The translations under genes and the position numbers were made by a program. From NCBI RefSeq assembly GCF_008704935.1, contig NZ_CP023692.1, positions 496,001-560,000 on the forward strand: a stretch of 64,000 nucleotides of DNA, written 5' to 3'. This document shows positions 8,577 through 16,528 of this stretch, piece after piece. The notes under the pieces are model-generated. The model was not told the DNA's origin, made no database searches, and saw nothing but the letters and a program-made list of their open reading frames with translations. Numbering within the stretch: position 1 is the stretch's first letter; every line of letters starts with the position of its first letter. The DNA is from Streptomyces vinaceus (GTDB lineage: Bacteria; Actinomycetota; Actinomycetes; Streptomycetales; Streptomycetaceae).

Positions 8577-10757
8577 TCAGGCGAACAGCGCGCCCGCCTG
8601 CTGGAGGGCGCTGACGTCGAGCAGGCGGGAGTTGTGCGCGAGCCGTTCGAAGCCCTCTTCGATCTGGGCGTCCCAGCGCCGGCTGCGCTCGGTGAGCGGG
8701 TCGTTGTACAGCCACAGCAGGGCCAGGAGCTTGGCGGTGGCGACCGCCACGACGTCCCGGCCCGTCTCCTCGATCCCGGCGAGGAGGACCGCGTACGCCT
8801 CCTGCGCGGAGCGCTCGTGGACCAGGCGGCACGGCGCCGAAGCCAGGTAGTCGAGGAGGCGCACCCAGGCGCGGTGGTCCCGGTCGAACCGGCCCGCCAG
8901 TGCCTCGGCCACGGGGCCGAACGCGCCCAGGGCCAGGTCGTAGAAGAGCTGTTGTTCCTCGCGGGCGGCGCCGCGGCCCGAGCCGTTGCGGGTGGCGGCC
9001 AGGGAGGCGAGGGCCTGGCCCTGGCGGGTGAAGACCTCGTGCCACGGGTCGGCGGGGCGTTCCCCCTCTCCGCCGTCGGCGGCGCCTGCGGGCGCGGCGG
9101 CGGAGAGGGCGGTGAGCGCGCAGCGGCTCAGCCAGGGGTGCAGCACCGGGGGTCTGTCGGCGTCGCCCCAGCCGACCTCGCGGATCCGCGAGGGCCGGTG
9201 GAAGAAGGTGCTGACCCACAGGTTGCGGCGCAACAGCTCCAGGCTGCGCGGCAGGTCGGCTATGTCCGGCGGGACGCGGGGGTCGTCGGCGGTGCGCATG
9301 TCCGCCAGGTAGGCGGCCGCCAGGACCGCGGGCGGCGCGGTGGTGCGGCCCGGCGCGGGCGCGGCGAGCCCTTCGGGGAGACCGGCCTCCAGGGCGCGCG
9401 ACCACAGGGGTCTGCCGTCGGCGTCGAGCGCGGCGGTCAGGGGTCTGTCCCGTACGGCGGCGTCCGCATCCGGCGGCGTGCTCTCGCGCTGCTCCTGGAG
9501 GGCCAGGGCCGCGCCCCAGTGGCCGCCGGTGAGGGCGTGGACGACGGACGCCGCGACGGGTGCGGCCAGGGAGGCGCTGTCGTCGGTGAGGTACGAGACC
9601 CGCTCCTCGGACATCGGGTCGAGCCACACCGGGTACCAGTAGTGCGCCGCGGAGGCGGGATCCGGTCCGGCGCCGGCCTCGTCCTGCCGGGTCCAGCCCG
9701 TACGGGTGGCACGGGTGAGGAGGGGTACGCGGCGCTGCGGGGTGTCCGGCAGCGGAGTGGTGCGCCAGGGCTCGCACCACCGGGTGGTCCACTCCGGCTG
9801 CCACTGGTCGCACGCGGCGAGGACGACGAGCGGGTCGGCCGCGGCGCCCGAGCCCGGCTCGTTCTGCTCGTTGCGTATGCGGGCGGCGACGAGCGCGGCG
9901 AGGAACCGCCGGCCGGCCGGGGTCTGCGCGCCGTCCACGAAGAGGACCCACGCGTGGTCGTGCCGGGCGGCCCGGCCGGCGTATTGCGGCGGCAGTTCGC
10001 AGGAACAGCCGGAGCGCAGCGCCGGATGCCGTTCCGCCTGGTCCTTGGCATCGGCGAGGAAAGCCGCCAGCAGGGGCCCGACCGCGGCCGACCGCGAGGC
10101 CGAGCTCAGCCTGATCAGCGCGTCCAGGGAGCCGGCGGCCTCCGCCTCCGGTATGCCGACGTGCCAGCGCAGCGCGTCGCGCAGGCCCCAGCGGGCGGTG
10201 CTCTGGAGCAGCGATCCGATCACCGGCCGGGCCCGGTCCCGTACGGCGGTGACCACTTCGCGCGCCTGGCCCTGCACCAGCGGGCTGAGCGCGCCGGTCG
10301 CCACGACGTCCATCGTGGCGTCCACCGCCTCTTCGAGCCGGGCGGCGAACCTGCCGCGGCGGGTGCCCCGCGTGTACTGCTGGATCAGCCCTTTGATCTG
10401 GTCCGTGGCGCGGGCGCGGTCCGGCTCCAGGTTCTCGTTGAGGGCCAGCAGCCCGAGGGCGAAGCGGTGGAAGACGGGGCTGCGGCGCAGCGTGTCCCAG
10501 CCCCGCATCATCTGGAAGGCCACGAGGGCGGCCGCGGACACCGGGTCCAGCGGCGTCTCGTGGAAGTCGAGGTGGGCGTGGACCACCGTGGAGCCGCATC
10601 CCTGGGACAGGGAGCGGAGCATGGTGGTCTTGCCCGACTGCCGGGGGCCGAGCAGGGCCACCACCGGCTGCCGCAGGTCCGGATACCGCCAGATCATGTG
10701 CCGTAGAAAAGCGTCGGTCCCTTCCGCATGGCCGAGCTCCGCCGTTGCGCTCACCAT
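8577..10757 (-). CDS. P-loop NTPase, STAND-like, unknown function
   Basis: A cytoplasmic protein of 726 residues with an N-terminal Walker A motif GPRQSGKTT (about residues 36-44) and a following HAHLDFHETPLD segment. It also has a plausible Walker B, HAWVLFVDGA (about 270), and a long helical C-terminal half. It starts at an ATG preceded by GGGGG and is followed after 50 nt by the membrane-anchored PBP-like gene, with which it surely forms an operon. The combination of an NTP switch and an anchored extracellular binding domain suggests signal sensing or a conflict/defence module. That is inference; no catalytic effector domain is recognised. Confidence 0.8.
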   Translation of the reverse strand: MVSATAELGHAEGTDAFLRHMIWRYPDLRQPVVALLGPRQSGKTTMLRSLSQGCGSTVVHAHLDFHETPLDPVSAAALVAFQMMRGWDTLRRSPVFHRFALGLLALNENLEPDRARATDQIKGLIQQYTRGTRRGRFAARLEEAVDATMDVVATGALSPLVQGQAREVVTAVRDRARPVIGSLLQSTARWGLRDALRWHVGIPEAEAAGSLDALIRLSSASRSAAVGPLLAAFLADAKDQAERHPALRSGCSCELPPQYAGRAARHDHAWVLFVDGAQTPAGRRFLAALVAARIRNEQNEPGSGAAADPLVVLAACDQWQPEWTTRWCEPWRTTPLPDTPQRRVPLLTRATRTGWTRQDEAGAGPDPASAAHYWYPVWLDPMSEERVSYLTDDSASLAAPVAASVVHALTGGHWGAALALQEQRESTPPDADAAVRDRPLTAALDADGRPLWSRALEAGLPEGLAAPAPGRTTAPPAVLAAAYLADMRTADDPRVPPDIADLPRSLELLRRNLWVSTFFHRPSRIREVGWGDADRPPVLHPWLSRCALTALSAAAPAGAADGGEGERPADPWHEVFTRQGQALASLAATRNGSGRGAAREEQQLFYDLALGAFGPVAEALAGRFDRDHRAWVRLLDYLASAPCRLVHERSAQEAYAVLLAGIEETGRDVVAVATAKLLALLWLYNDPLTERSRRWDAQIEEGFERLAHNSRLLDVSALQQAGALFA

Positions 10758-10964
10758 TCCCCCGCCCCCCAACCGAAAAGTGCGGCGCACGCGCCGACGA
10801 CACGGAAGGTAACACCGCAAGGACACGCAGCAATGGGGAATGGGGCGGAAGCCTTCCACCCATTCCTGGGCCGCCGCCCGCCGGCACCGGATCTTGAACG
10901 GATATTCTTCATCCGCGCCGGCGAAGGAGCCGCCGCGCCCGGAAGCAGACGAGATGGAGCCCCG

Positions 10965-11321
10965 ATGGACGTGCAGCACTTCGAGCGGATCACCGCATTC
11001 ATCGAGGCGCGGCTGACCCCGCTGTTCGACGAGGCCACGGGCAGCGAGCGCGGTTTCTCGATGGACGACACCTCCCGGGCGCTGCGCGCCCTGCGCAATG
11101 CCGTGCTGGAGGCCTCGGCGGTCAAGGGGCTCATCGAGAAGCGGGCGGCGGCCGAGCCGGCGCTGCGCCGGGTCATCGACCAGTCGGTGGAGCACCACTG
11201 GGACGTGCTGCGCGGCATCGCCCGCCAGTGGGAGGACCACGGCGACTTCCTGCGCGAGTTCAAGCGCCACGCGTGGGAGCTCGACGAGGCCCTGGCCGCT
11301 CCGGCCGCCACGGAGGGCTGA
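10965..11321 (+). CDS. Small helical protein, possibly DUF6221-like
   Basis: A soluble, mostly alpha-helical protein of 118 residues. The ATG at 10965 follows GGAG (spacing 5), which decides the start. The segment HHWDVLRGIARQWEDHGDF near residues 75-95 recalls the C-terminal half of Streptomyces DUF6221 proteins, but the similarity is from memory and weak. There is no signal peptide, membrane span or metal motif. It is divergent from the P-loop NTPase gene with about 200 nt between them, and is followed by the M50 protease gene. Function unknown. Confidence 0.7.
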   Translation: MDVQHFERITAFIEARLTPLFDEATGSERGFSMDDTSRALRALRNAVLEASAVKGLIEKRAAAEPALRRVIDQSVEHHWDVLRGIARQWEDHGDFLREFKRHAWELDEALAAPAATEG

Positions 11322-11412
11322 GCCCCGCCCCGCCGGTCGCTCCGGTACGGGTCCGCCGTCCCGGAGCGACAATGGGGGTGGAAGCACACTGCCGAGCCGG
11401 CAGGAGACGAAG

Positions 11413-12546
11413 ATGAACGGCTCGGTCCCCATCGGACGTGTCGTCGGAGTGCCGCTGCGCATGCACTGGAGCGTGCCGCTGCTCGTCGTGCTGTTCGCGT
11501 ACGGCCTGGGCCGTCAGACCCTCCCCGTGTGGACTCCGGGGCGCTCGAACGCCGTGTACACCCTCGCCAGCGTCGTGGGGGCCCTGCTGCTGATGGGCAG
11601 CCTGCTCCTGCACGAGACCGCGCACGCCGCCACGGCCCGCCGCAGCAAGATCTCCGTCGAGGACGTCACCCTGTGGGCGCTGGGCGGCATGACCAGGATG
11701 GGCCGGCCCCAGACCGCGAGGGCGGCCTTCGCGGTCGCGGTGAGCGGCCCCCTCACCAGCCTGGTCATCGGCGGCGCCGCGGTCGGCGCGGGGATCGGCC
11801 TGCACGCCCTGCTCGGCTGGGCGGTGCCCGCCGCCGTCCTGGTCTGGCTGGGCTGGGCCAACCTGTTCCTCGGCGTCTTCAACCTGCTGCCGGCCTCTCC
11901 GCTGGACGGCGGCCGGGTGCTCCAGGCGCTGCTGTGGTGGCGTACGGGCGACCGGGACCGGGCCGACCGGGCGGCCTCGCGCAGCGGACAGGTCATGGGG
12001 GTGCTGCTGGCGGCCCTGGGCTGGGTCTCCTTCCTGCGCGGTTCCTCGGGCGGGCTGTGGCTCGTCGCCATCGGCCTCTTCATCACGCTCGTCGCGGGCG
12101 CGGAGCGCCAGCGCGCCGTCCTGCAGACCGGGCTGCGGGGTGTGCGCGTCACCGATGCCATGTCCAGCCCGGTGGCGACGGGCGCGGACTGGCTGAGCGT
12201 GCGCCGGTTCATCGAGGAGGTGGCCGTGCGCACGCGGCATTCCGCACTGCCGCTGCTCGATTTCGACGGCCGCCCGAGCGGGGTGGTGCACGTGCGCGGG
12301 CTGGCCCGGATCCCGCAGGCGCGGCGGGACGCGCTGCGCGTGCGGGAGGTGGCGACCCCGCTGGAGCGGTGCGCGGTGGCGGCCCCGGGCGATCTGCTGG
12401 GCGCCGCCCTGGACGCGCTGCGGCCGGGGACCGGTCTGCCGTTGCTGGTGGTGGACGCGGACCGGCTGGTGGGGATCGTCACCGCCAAGGACGTCACCCG
12501 GCTCATGGAGCGGCAGGCGCTGGGCGGGGGCCCGGATCCGCGGTGA
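11413..12546 (+). CDS. Site-2-type M50 metalloprotease with CBS domains
   Basis: An integral membrane protease of 377 residues. The zinc motif HETAH lies at residues 67-71 in a membrane helix, and the second conserved element NLLPASPLDGGRVL at about 155-168 supplies the third ligand. Roughly six membrane segments span residues 18-235. The C-terminal part (about 245-370) has two CBS-like repeats (VTDAMSSPV, VVDADRLVGIVTAKD) that usually bind adenosyl nucleotides. Such rhomboid-like intramembrane proteases cleave membrane-bound anti-sigma factors or similar substrates; the target here is unknown. The start is ATG with GGAG upstream. The PP2C gene follows after 37 nt, so co-transcription is likely. 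Confidence 0.93.
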   Translation: MNGSVPIGRVVGVPLRMHWSVPLLVVLFAYGLGRQTLPVWTPGRSNAVYTLASVVGALLLMGSLLLHETAHAATARRSKISVEDVTLWALGGMTRMGRPQTARAAFAVAVSGPLTSLVIGGAAVGAGIGLHALLGWAVPAAVLVWLGWANLFLGVFNLLPASPLDGGRVLQALLWWRTGDRDRADRAASRSGQVMGVLLAALGWVSFLRGSSGGLWLVAIGLFITLVAGAERQRAVLQTGLRGVRVTDAMSSPVATGADWLSVRRFIEEVAVRTRHSALPLLDFDGRPSGVVHVRGLARIPQARRDALRVREVATPLERCAVAAPGDLLGAALDALRPGTGLPLLVVDADRLVGIVTAKDVTRLMERQALGGGPDPR

Positions 12547-12583
12547 GGCGGCCCTGCGCGCGCGGCGGGACAATGGGGGTGCG

Positions 12584-13324
12584 ATGACGTACGTAGCCGT
12601 GAGCGCCCTGAGCCATGCCGGGCTCGTACGCGACCACAACGAGGACAGCCTCGTCGTCGGGCCGTGGACCCTGTGCGCCGGTGTGACCCGCAATCCGCAG
12701 ACCTTCGTGTTCCCCCTCGGCGCGCCGCTCGTGGTGGCGGTGGCCGACGGGATCGGCGGACAGCCGGCCGGAGAGGTGGCCAGTGCGCTGGTCGTACGGC
12801 AACTGGCGGTGCTCGGGCCCTCCCTGGACAGCGAGGGGGCCGTCCGCGAGGCGCTCGCCCTGTGCAACCACGCGGTGTACGCGGCTGGTGACAGCGATCC
12901 GGAGCTGGCCACGATGGGCACCACGGTGGCGGGTGCCGTCGTGCTGGAGGATTCGCTGATCTCGTTCAACGTCGGCGACAGCAGGGTGCTCGACGCCACG
13001 GCGCAGGAGCTGCGGCAGGTCAGCGTGGACGACAACCCGCCGCTGGAACCGGGGCAGCGGACCACCTCGCTGCTGACCCAGGCGCTGGGCGGATCCCGCC
13101 GGCAAGGCGGGATCACCCCGCACGTCTCGACGCAGCCGCTGCCCGCCGGAGCCCGCTACCTGGTGTGCTCGGACGGGCTGACCGATCCGGTGCCGCCGGA
13201 GGAGCTCGACGAGCTGCTGCGGGTGCACGACGACGGCAAGGCGGCGTTCGAGCTGTGGAGGGCCGCCATCGAGGCCGGGGGCCCGGACAACATCACGCTG
13301 GCCCTGGTCAGGATCGGCTCCTGA
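12584..13324 (+). CDS. PP2C-family Ser/Thr protein phosphatase
   Basis: A cytoplasmic metal-dependent phosphatase of 246 residues, a length typical of stand-alone bacterial PP2C/Stp enzymes. The conserved PP2C elements are present in order: GLVRDHNEDS near the N-terminus, VADGIGGQPAGEVAS (about 48-62), FNVGDSRVL (about 127-135), CSDGLTD (about 190) and GPDNITL near the C-terminus. The Asp residues in these motifs bind Mn/Mg. It probably opposes a Hanks-type kinase encoded elsewhere. It lies 37 nt downstream of the M50/CBS protease gene in the same orientation, suggesting a shared transcript. Confidence 0.95.
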   Translation: MTYVAVSALSHAGLVRDHNEDSLVVGPWTLCAGVTRNPQTFVFPLGAPLVVAVADGIGGQPAGEVASALVVRQLAVLGPSLDSEGAVREALALCNHAVYAAGDSDPELATMGTTVAGAVVLEDSLISFNVGDSRVLDATAQELRQVSVDDNPPLEPGQRTTSLLTQALGGSRRQGGITPHVSTQPLPAGARYLVCSDGLTDPVPPEELDELLRVHDDGKAAFELWRAAIEAGGPDNITLALVRIGS

Positions 13325-13351
13325 GGGGGCCGCCGCGGCCCGCGGAGCGGT

Positions 13352-14161
13352 TCACCGGCCTCGCCGGGGCTTTCCGCCCTTGCCGCCCTTGGCTCCCTTG
13401 GCTCCGCCGGAGGCGCCGCGCGCGTTCTTGCCGCCGCCGGACTTCCCGGCCGCGGGCTTCCGCCCCCCGCCCGCCGCGTCGGGGCGCTTCCGCTGCTTCG
13501 GCTGCGGCGGGGTCGGGGCGCCCCGGCCGCGTGTGCTGTTGACGGTCCGGCCGCGCACGATCCCGATGAACTCCTCGACCAGGTCGGTGGGTTCACCGTC
13601 GAGTTCGGGGAAGGACAGGGCGACCCGGGACTGCGGGGCGTCCGTCACCGTGCGGTACGTGAGGTCCTTGCGGTGGTGCAGGCGGGCCAGGGACTGCGGT
13701 ACGACGAGGACGCCGATCCCGGCCGCCACCAGCTCGATCGCGTCCGCCGTCGTGGCGGGTCGTTCGAACGCGGGCTTCCCGGGCAGGCTCTCCCATTCCA
13801 GGGTGTCGTCCAGCGGGTGCAGCACGATCTCGTCGGCGAGGTCCTCGGTGGAGACCTCCTCCGCGGCCGCCACGAGGTGGTCCTTGGGCACCACGACGAC
13901 GGTGGTCTCGGTGTAGAGGGGGATCGCGGCCAGGCCCGTACGGTCGATCGGCAGCCGTACGAAGGCGGCGTCGGCGCCACCGTCCCGCAGCGCGCCGGGG
14001 GCTTCCGCGGCGGGCATCTGGAGGAGGGTCAGGGGGACGTCGGGCAGGCGCTCGTTCCAGATCCGCACCCACTTCCCGGGGGTCACTCCGGGCGCGTACG
14101 CGAGCCGGAACGAGGGAGCTGCCGTGGGTGATGCCGAGGGAGGTGCTTCCGAGCCTGTCAC
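13352..14161 (-). CDS. LysR-type effector-domain protein without HTH
   Basis: A 269-residue protein with a type 2 periplasmic-binding fold characteristic of the LysR effector domain (residues about 18-205: SFRLAYAPGVTPGKW, ADAAFVRLPID, VVVPKDHL, AAGIGVLVVPQSLARL). The N-terminal winged HTH is absent: the reading frame begins only 17 residues before the effector domain. A basic Lys/Gly/Ala-rich tail (about 210-269) follows and could contact nucleic acid non-specifically. The GTG start faces the divergent DUF5997 gene 58 nt away. Such truncated LysR proteins next to DUF5997 recur in Streptomyces as far as I recall. The ligand and role are unknown. Confidence 0.85.
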   Translation of the reverse strand: MTGSEAPPSASPTAAPSFRLAYAPGVTPGKWVRIWNERLPDVPLTLLQMPAAEAPGALRDGGADAAFVRLPIDRTGLAAIPLYTETTVVVVPKDHLVAAAEEVSTEDLADEIVLHPLDDTLEWESLPGKPAFERPATTADAIELVAAGIGVLVVPQSLARLHHRKDLTYRTVTDAPQSRVALSFPELDGEPTDLVEEFIGIVRGRTVNSTRGRGAPTPPQPKQRKRPDAAGGGRKPAAGKSGGGKNARGASGGAKGAKGGKGGKPRRGR

Positions 14162-14219
14162 CCGCCCAGATTACCGGGCGTGGTCAGAAGTAGCGCACAC
14201 GCTCGATACCCTTGACCCC

Positions 14220-14624
14220 ATGACGTCGCACAAGACCGCCCAGACCATGAAGCCCGCCACCGCGGCGAAGAAGCTGGGTGTGTACCTCGAAGCCACCCCC
14301 GCTGAGTTCCAGGAGGGTGTCGTGACCCGCAGCGAGCTGAACGCGCTGCAGGCCGAGCCGCCCCAGTGGCTGCAGGAACTGCGACGCAACGGCCCGCACC
14401 CCCGTCCCGTGGTCGCGTCCAAGCTCGGCGTCTCGATCGCCGGCCTCGCCCGCGGCGGGGTCACCGAGGCCCTCACCACGGAGCAGATCGACGCGCTGAA
14501 GCAGGAGAACCCGGAGTGGCTCCAGAAGGAGCGCGCCACCCAGGCCGAGGTCCGCAAGGAAGCGGTCCGCATCAAGGAGAAGAACGCCGAGAAGGCGGAG
14601 CGCCTCCAGCAGTCCGGCTCCTGA
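14220..14624 (+). CDS. DUF5997-family protein
   Basis: A cytoplasmic protein of 134 residues, rich in Lys, Glu and Ala. It starts MTSHKTAQTMKPATAAKKLG, has a central PPQWLQELRRNGPHPRPVVASK and ends in a charged helix. The ATG at 14220 is chosen because the upstream extension has the composition of non-coding DNA and would overlap the divergent gene. DUF5997 has no assigned function. A repeated element (EPPQWLQELR near residue 50, ENPEWLQKER near 105) suggests two related helical units. It is divergent from the HTH-less LysR-like gene. Confidence 0.88.
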   Translation: MTSHKTAQTMKPATAAKKLGVYLEATPAEFQEGVVTRSELNALQAEPPQWLQELRRNGPHPRPVVASKLGVSIAGLARGGVTEALTTEQIDALKQENPEWLQKERATQAEVRKEAVRIKEKNAEKAERLQQSGS

Positions 14625-14718
14625 CCCGCGTGCGCCGCGGGGAGCCGGGGCGGCGCCCCTGACGCCTGAAGTGCCCTGAAGCGCCCCGCCCGTCCGTATT
14701 TCGACAAAGATCACCGGA

Positions 14719-15438
14719 ATGCGGACGGCGTGTCGCGGGCAGACCTGCGGCGTGATCTCGCAACTCCTCGCCCCGTTCCGGCGCCCCCGCACCCTCGTCT
14801 TCTCCGCCGACTTCGGCTCGACCTCCCGGTGGGTGGCCGGCCGGACCTCCGCCTTTCCCGACGGCGGCCCGGTCAATCCGGGCGACAACAAACTCGACCA
14901 CCTGGTCGAGGACCCCGAGTACAGCCGCAGCGGGACCTTCCGCGCGAGCCTGCGGCCCGACGGCAACTGGGACAGCGGACTGCTGACCACGGAGGGCAGC
15001 GAAGAGGGTTTCCTGCTGCGCGCGGAAGACGTCCTGGAGGCCCGGGTCCGGCTGCCCGAGGCGGTCGGCGCCTGGCCCGCGATCTGGACCTGGCGCGACG
15101 GCGGCCAGGAGGTCGACGTCTTCGAGTACCACCCCGACAACCCGGACCTGCTGGAGCTCTCCAACCACGTCCGGGGCGGTGGCTCGCACTACTTCCACGA
15201 CCCCGCCATCCGCCCCGGCGCATGGGTGGACCTCAAGGTCAGGTTCGGTACGAACTCGGTGGTCTGGTGGGTCAACGGGACCCGTGCCTACGCCGATCAC
15301 AGCGGGGTGGGCCGGCGCTGGCGGGCGTACCTCATCGTGAACCTCTCCGTGTGCGCGGGCCGCTACCACCCGGCGCCCGACCCCTCGGTCTCGGAGATGT
15401 CGTACGTGGTCTCGGACCTGCGGGTGTACCGCAGCTAG
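14719..15438 (+). CDS. GH16-like (beta-glucanase fold) protein, no signal peptide
   Basis: A 239-residue protein whose centre has GQEVDVFEYHPD (about residues 132-143), matching the GH16 catalytic signature E-x-D-x-(x)-E. Around it are beta-strands and aromatic residues typical of the concanavalin-like jelly roll (AWPAIWTWRDGG, VVWWVNGTRAYAD). GH16 enzymes cleave beta-1,3/1,4-glucans. Family members are normally secreted, yet no signal peptide is visible here, so the protein may be cytoplasmic and its substrate is uncertain. The start is unsure: ATG 14719 or GTG 14752 (VISQLLAPFRR), neither with a strong ribosome site. It is convergent with the next minus-strand gene. Confidence 0.78.
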   Translation: MRTACRGQTCGVISQLLAPFRRPRTLVFSADFGSTSRWVAGRTSAFPDGGPVNPGDNKLDHLVEDPEYSRSGTFRASLRPDGNWDSGLLTTEGSEEGFLLRAEDVLEARVRLPEAVGAWPAIWTWRDGGQEVDVFEYHPDNPDLLELSNHVRGGGSHYFHDPAIRPGAWVDLKVRFGTNSVVWWVNGTRAYADHSGVGRRWRAYLIVNLSVCAGRYHPAPDPSVSEMSYVVSDLRVYRS

Positions 15439-15443
15439 GGGGT

Positions 15444-15459
15444 GTCACCCGCCGGTGAC
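15444..15459. terminator. Small hairpin between convergent genes
   Basis: GTCACC (15444-15449) pairs with GGTGAC (15454-15459) over a 4-nt loop, immediately between the stops of two convergent genes and overlapping the last codons of the minus-strand one. It is a short stem and only a weak terminator candidate. Confidence 0.3.
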
Positions 15460-16098
15460 GCGCGCGTCGGTGATCACCCCGCCGGAGACGGTGTACGTGC
15501 CTTCGTACGCCCGCACCGTGCCGTCCGTCTGCAACGCCCGGATCGTGACCCGGACCCGGCCGGCGTCCAGTGTGGCCGCCGAGTCGAGCGAGACGGCGGC
15601 CGTCGTGTCGTAGCCCGCCACCCACTTCGCGTAGGAGGTGTGGGCGATGTACTTGCCGCCGAGTTCCCAGGCGGCGGCGAAGTCCCGGTTCGCGAGGTAC
15701 CGGTAGTACTCCTCCACCACGTCCCCCGGGCCCTCGGGCGGGTCCGGATCCGGCTCGACCGGAAGCTGCCCGGGCGGGGTGGCCGCCGCGGACGGGACGG
15801 CGGCGGAAGAGGATCCGCCCGGCGGCGGGGTGCTGGGCGGCTGGGTGCTGGGCGGCAGGATGGGGGACGGCGCCGCCGACGGTGGGGCCGGATCGGCGCC
15901 CGCGGTCGACGGCAGCCCGCTCACGGCCCGGTCCGCCGCCCGTTCCTCGGGGACGGGAGCCACGGCGAGGAGGACGCCCGTACTCACCCCGCCCGCCACG
16001 ACCAGAGCCGCCACCAGCCACAACAGCCACCGCGGAAGCACGGTGGATCCCACGCGGACGTACCCGGGCCCGCCGGGGCGCGACGATGGCATGGTCAT
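15445..16098 (-). CDS. Membrane-anchored protein with extracytoplasmic NTF2-like domain
   Basis: A 217-residue protein with a short cytoplasmic N-terminus and one membrane helix (about residues 23-46). A Pro/Ser/Ala-rich linker (about 55-115) follows, then a C-terminal domain (about 120-217) with VVEEYYRYLANRDFAAAWELGG and strand-rich sequence resembling NTF2-like/SnoaL-type folds often found outside the membrane in actinobacteria. No catalytic residues are evident. It is the third gene of a unit with the small motif-bearing protein (33 nt upstream) and the larger membrane protein, so it may act with them at the membrane. Function unknown. Confidence 0.78.
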   Translation of the reverse strand: MTMPSSRPGGPGYVRVGSTVLPRWLLWLVAALVVAGGVSTGVLLAVAPVPEERAADRAVSGLPSTAGADPAPPSAAPSPILPPSTQPPSTPPPGGSSSAAVPSAAATPPGQLPVEPDPDPPEGPGDVVEEYYRYLANRDFAAAWELGGKYIAHTSYAKWVAGYDTTAAVSLDSAATLDAGRVRVTIRALQTDGTVRAYEGTYTVSGGVITDARVTGG

Positions 16099-16131
16099 CT
16101 CCTCCGGGTCATCTCCTCCGGGATCCCGCCC

Positions 16132-16506
16132 TCACAGGCCTCGGACCGCCTCTTCGATCGGTTGCGCCAGGGACGCCAGTGCCGTGAATCCCGCCACCGC
16201 GCTCACGAGCGTGCGCGCGAGCATCCGCAGCTTGCCCATGCGCCGGTTCTCGGCGGCGAGTTCCTCGCGCGCGTCCTCCGCGATCTCGATCAGGTCGGCG
16301 CGGTCGGGGTGGTCGGAGCGGCCGAGTGCGTCGATCAGCCGGGCCACCAGCTCCCGGACCTCCTCGGGAGAGCGCTGCCGTCCGTCGCCGGCCTCGGTCG
16401 ACCCGCTGCCGTGCACGGCGGCCCGGGCGTTCCTGCCGCTCGCCACCGCCGAGGAGACGACGTGCGAGCCCCCCGTGGCGATGATCCCGTCGTTGTTGTT
16501 GCGCAT
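16132..16506 (-). CDS. Small helical protein with N-terminal Gly/Ser/Val signalling-like motif
   Basis: A protein of 124 residues from the ATG at 16506 (a GTG at 16524 would add six). Residues 7-26 contain GIIATGGSHVVSSAVASGRN, a low-charge Gly/Ser/Ala/Val stretch. It matches the C-terminal tail of the adjacent membrane protein at 12 of 20 positions. The rest (about 45-124) is an amphipathic, charged helical domain (RSPEEVRELVARLIDALG, ADLIEIAEDAREELAAENRR) ending in a hydrophobic helix (about 97-115). The gene starts 22 nt after the membrane-protein stop. Pairs of neighbouring proteins sharing such a short motif are the hallmark of prion-like signalling partners, which is my inference here. 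Confidence 0.82.
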   Translation of the reverse strand: MRNNNDGIIATGGSHVVSSAVASGRNARAAVHGSGSTEAGDGRQRSPEEVRELVARLIDALGRSDHPDRADLIEIAEDAREELAAENRRMGKLRMLARTLVSAVAGFTALASLAQPIEEAVRGL

Positions 16507-16528
16507 GCCTTTCCCGCCCCTCACCTGG

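Noticed and set aside
8541..10706. A 721-codon plus-strand frame opposite the P-loop ATPase gene
   Set aside because: Low-complexity Gly/Arg/Ala composition; the minus strand has a Walker A motif, a ribosome site and normal third-position GC bias.
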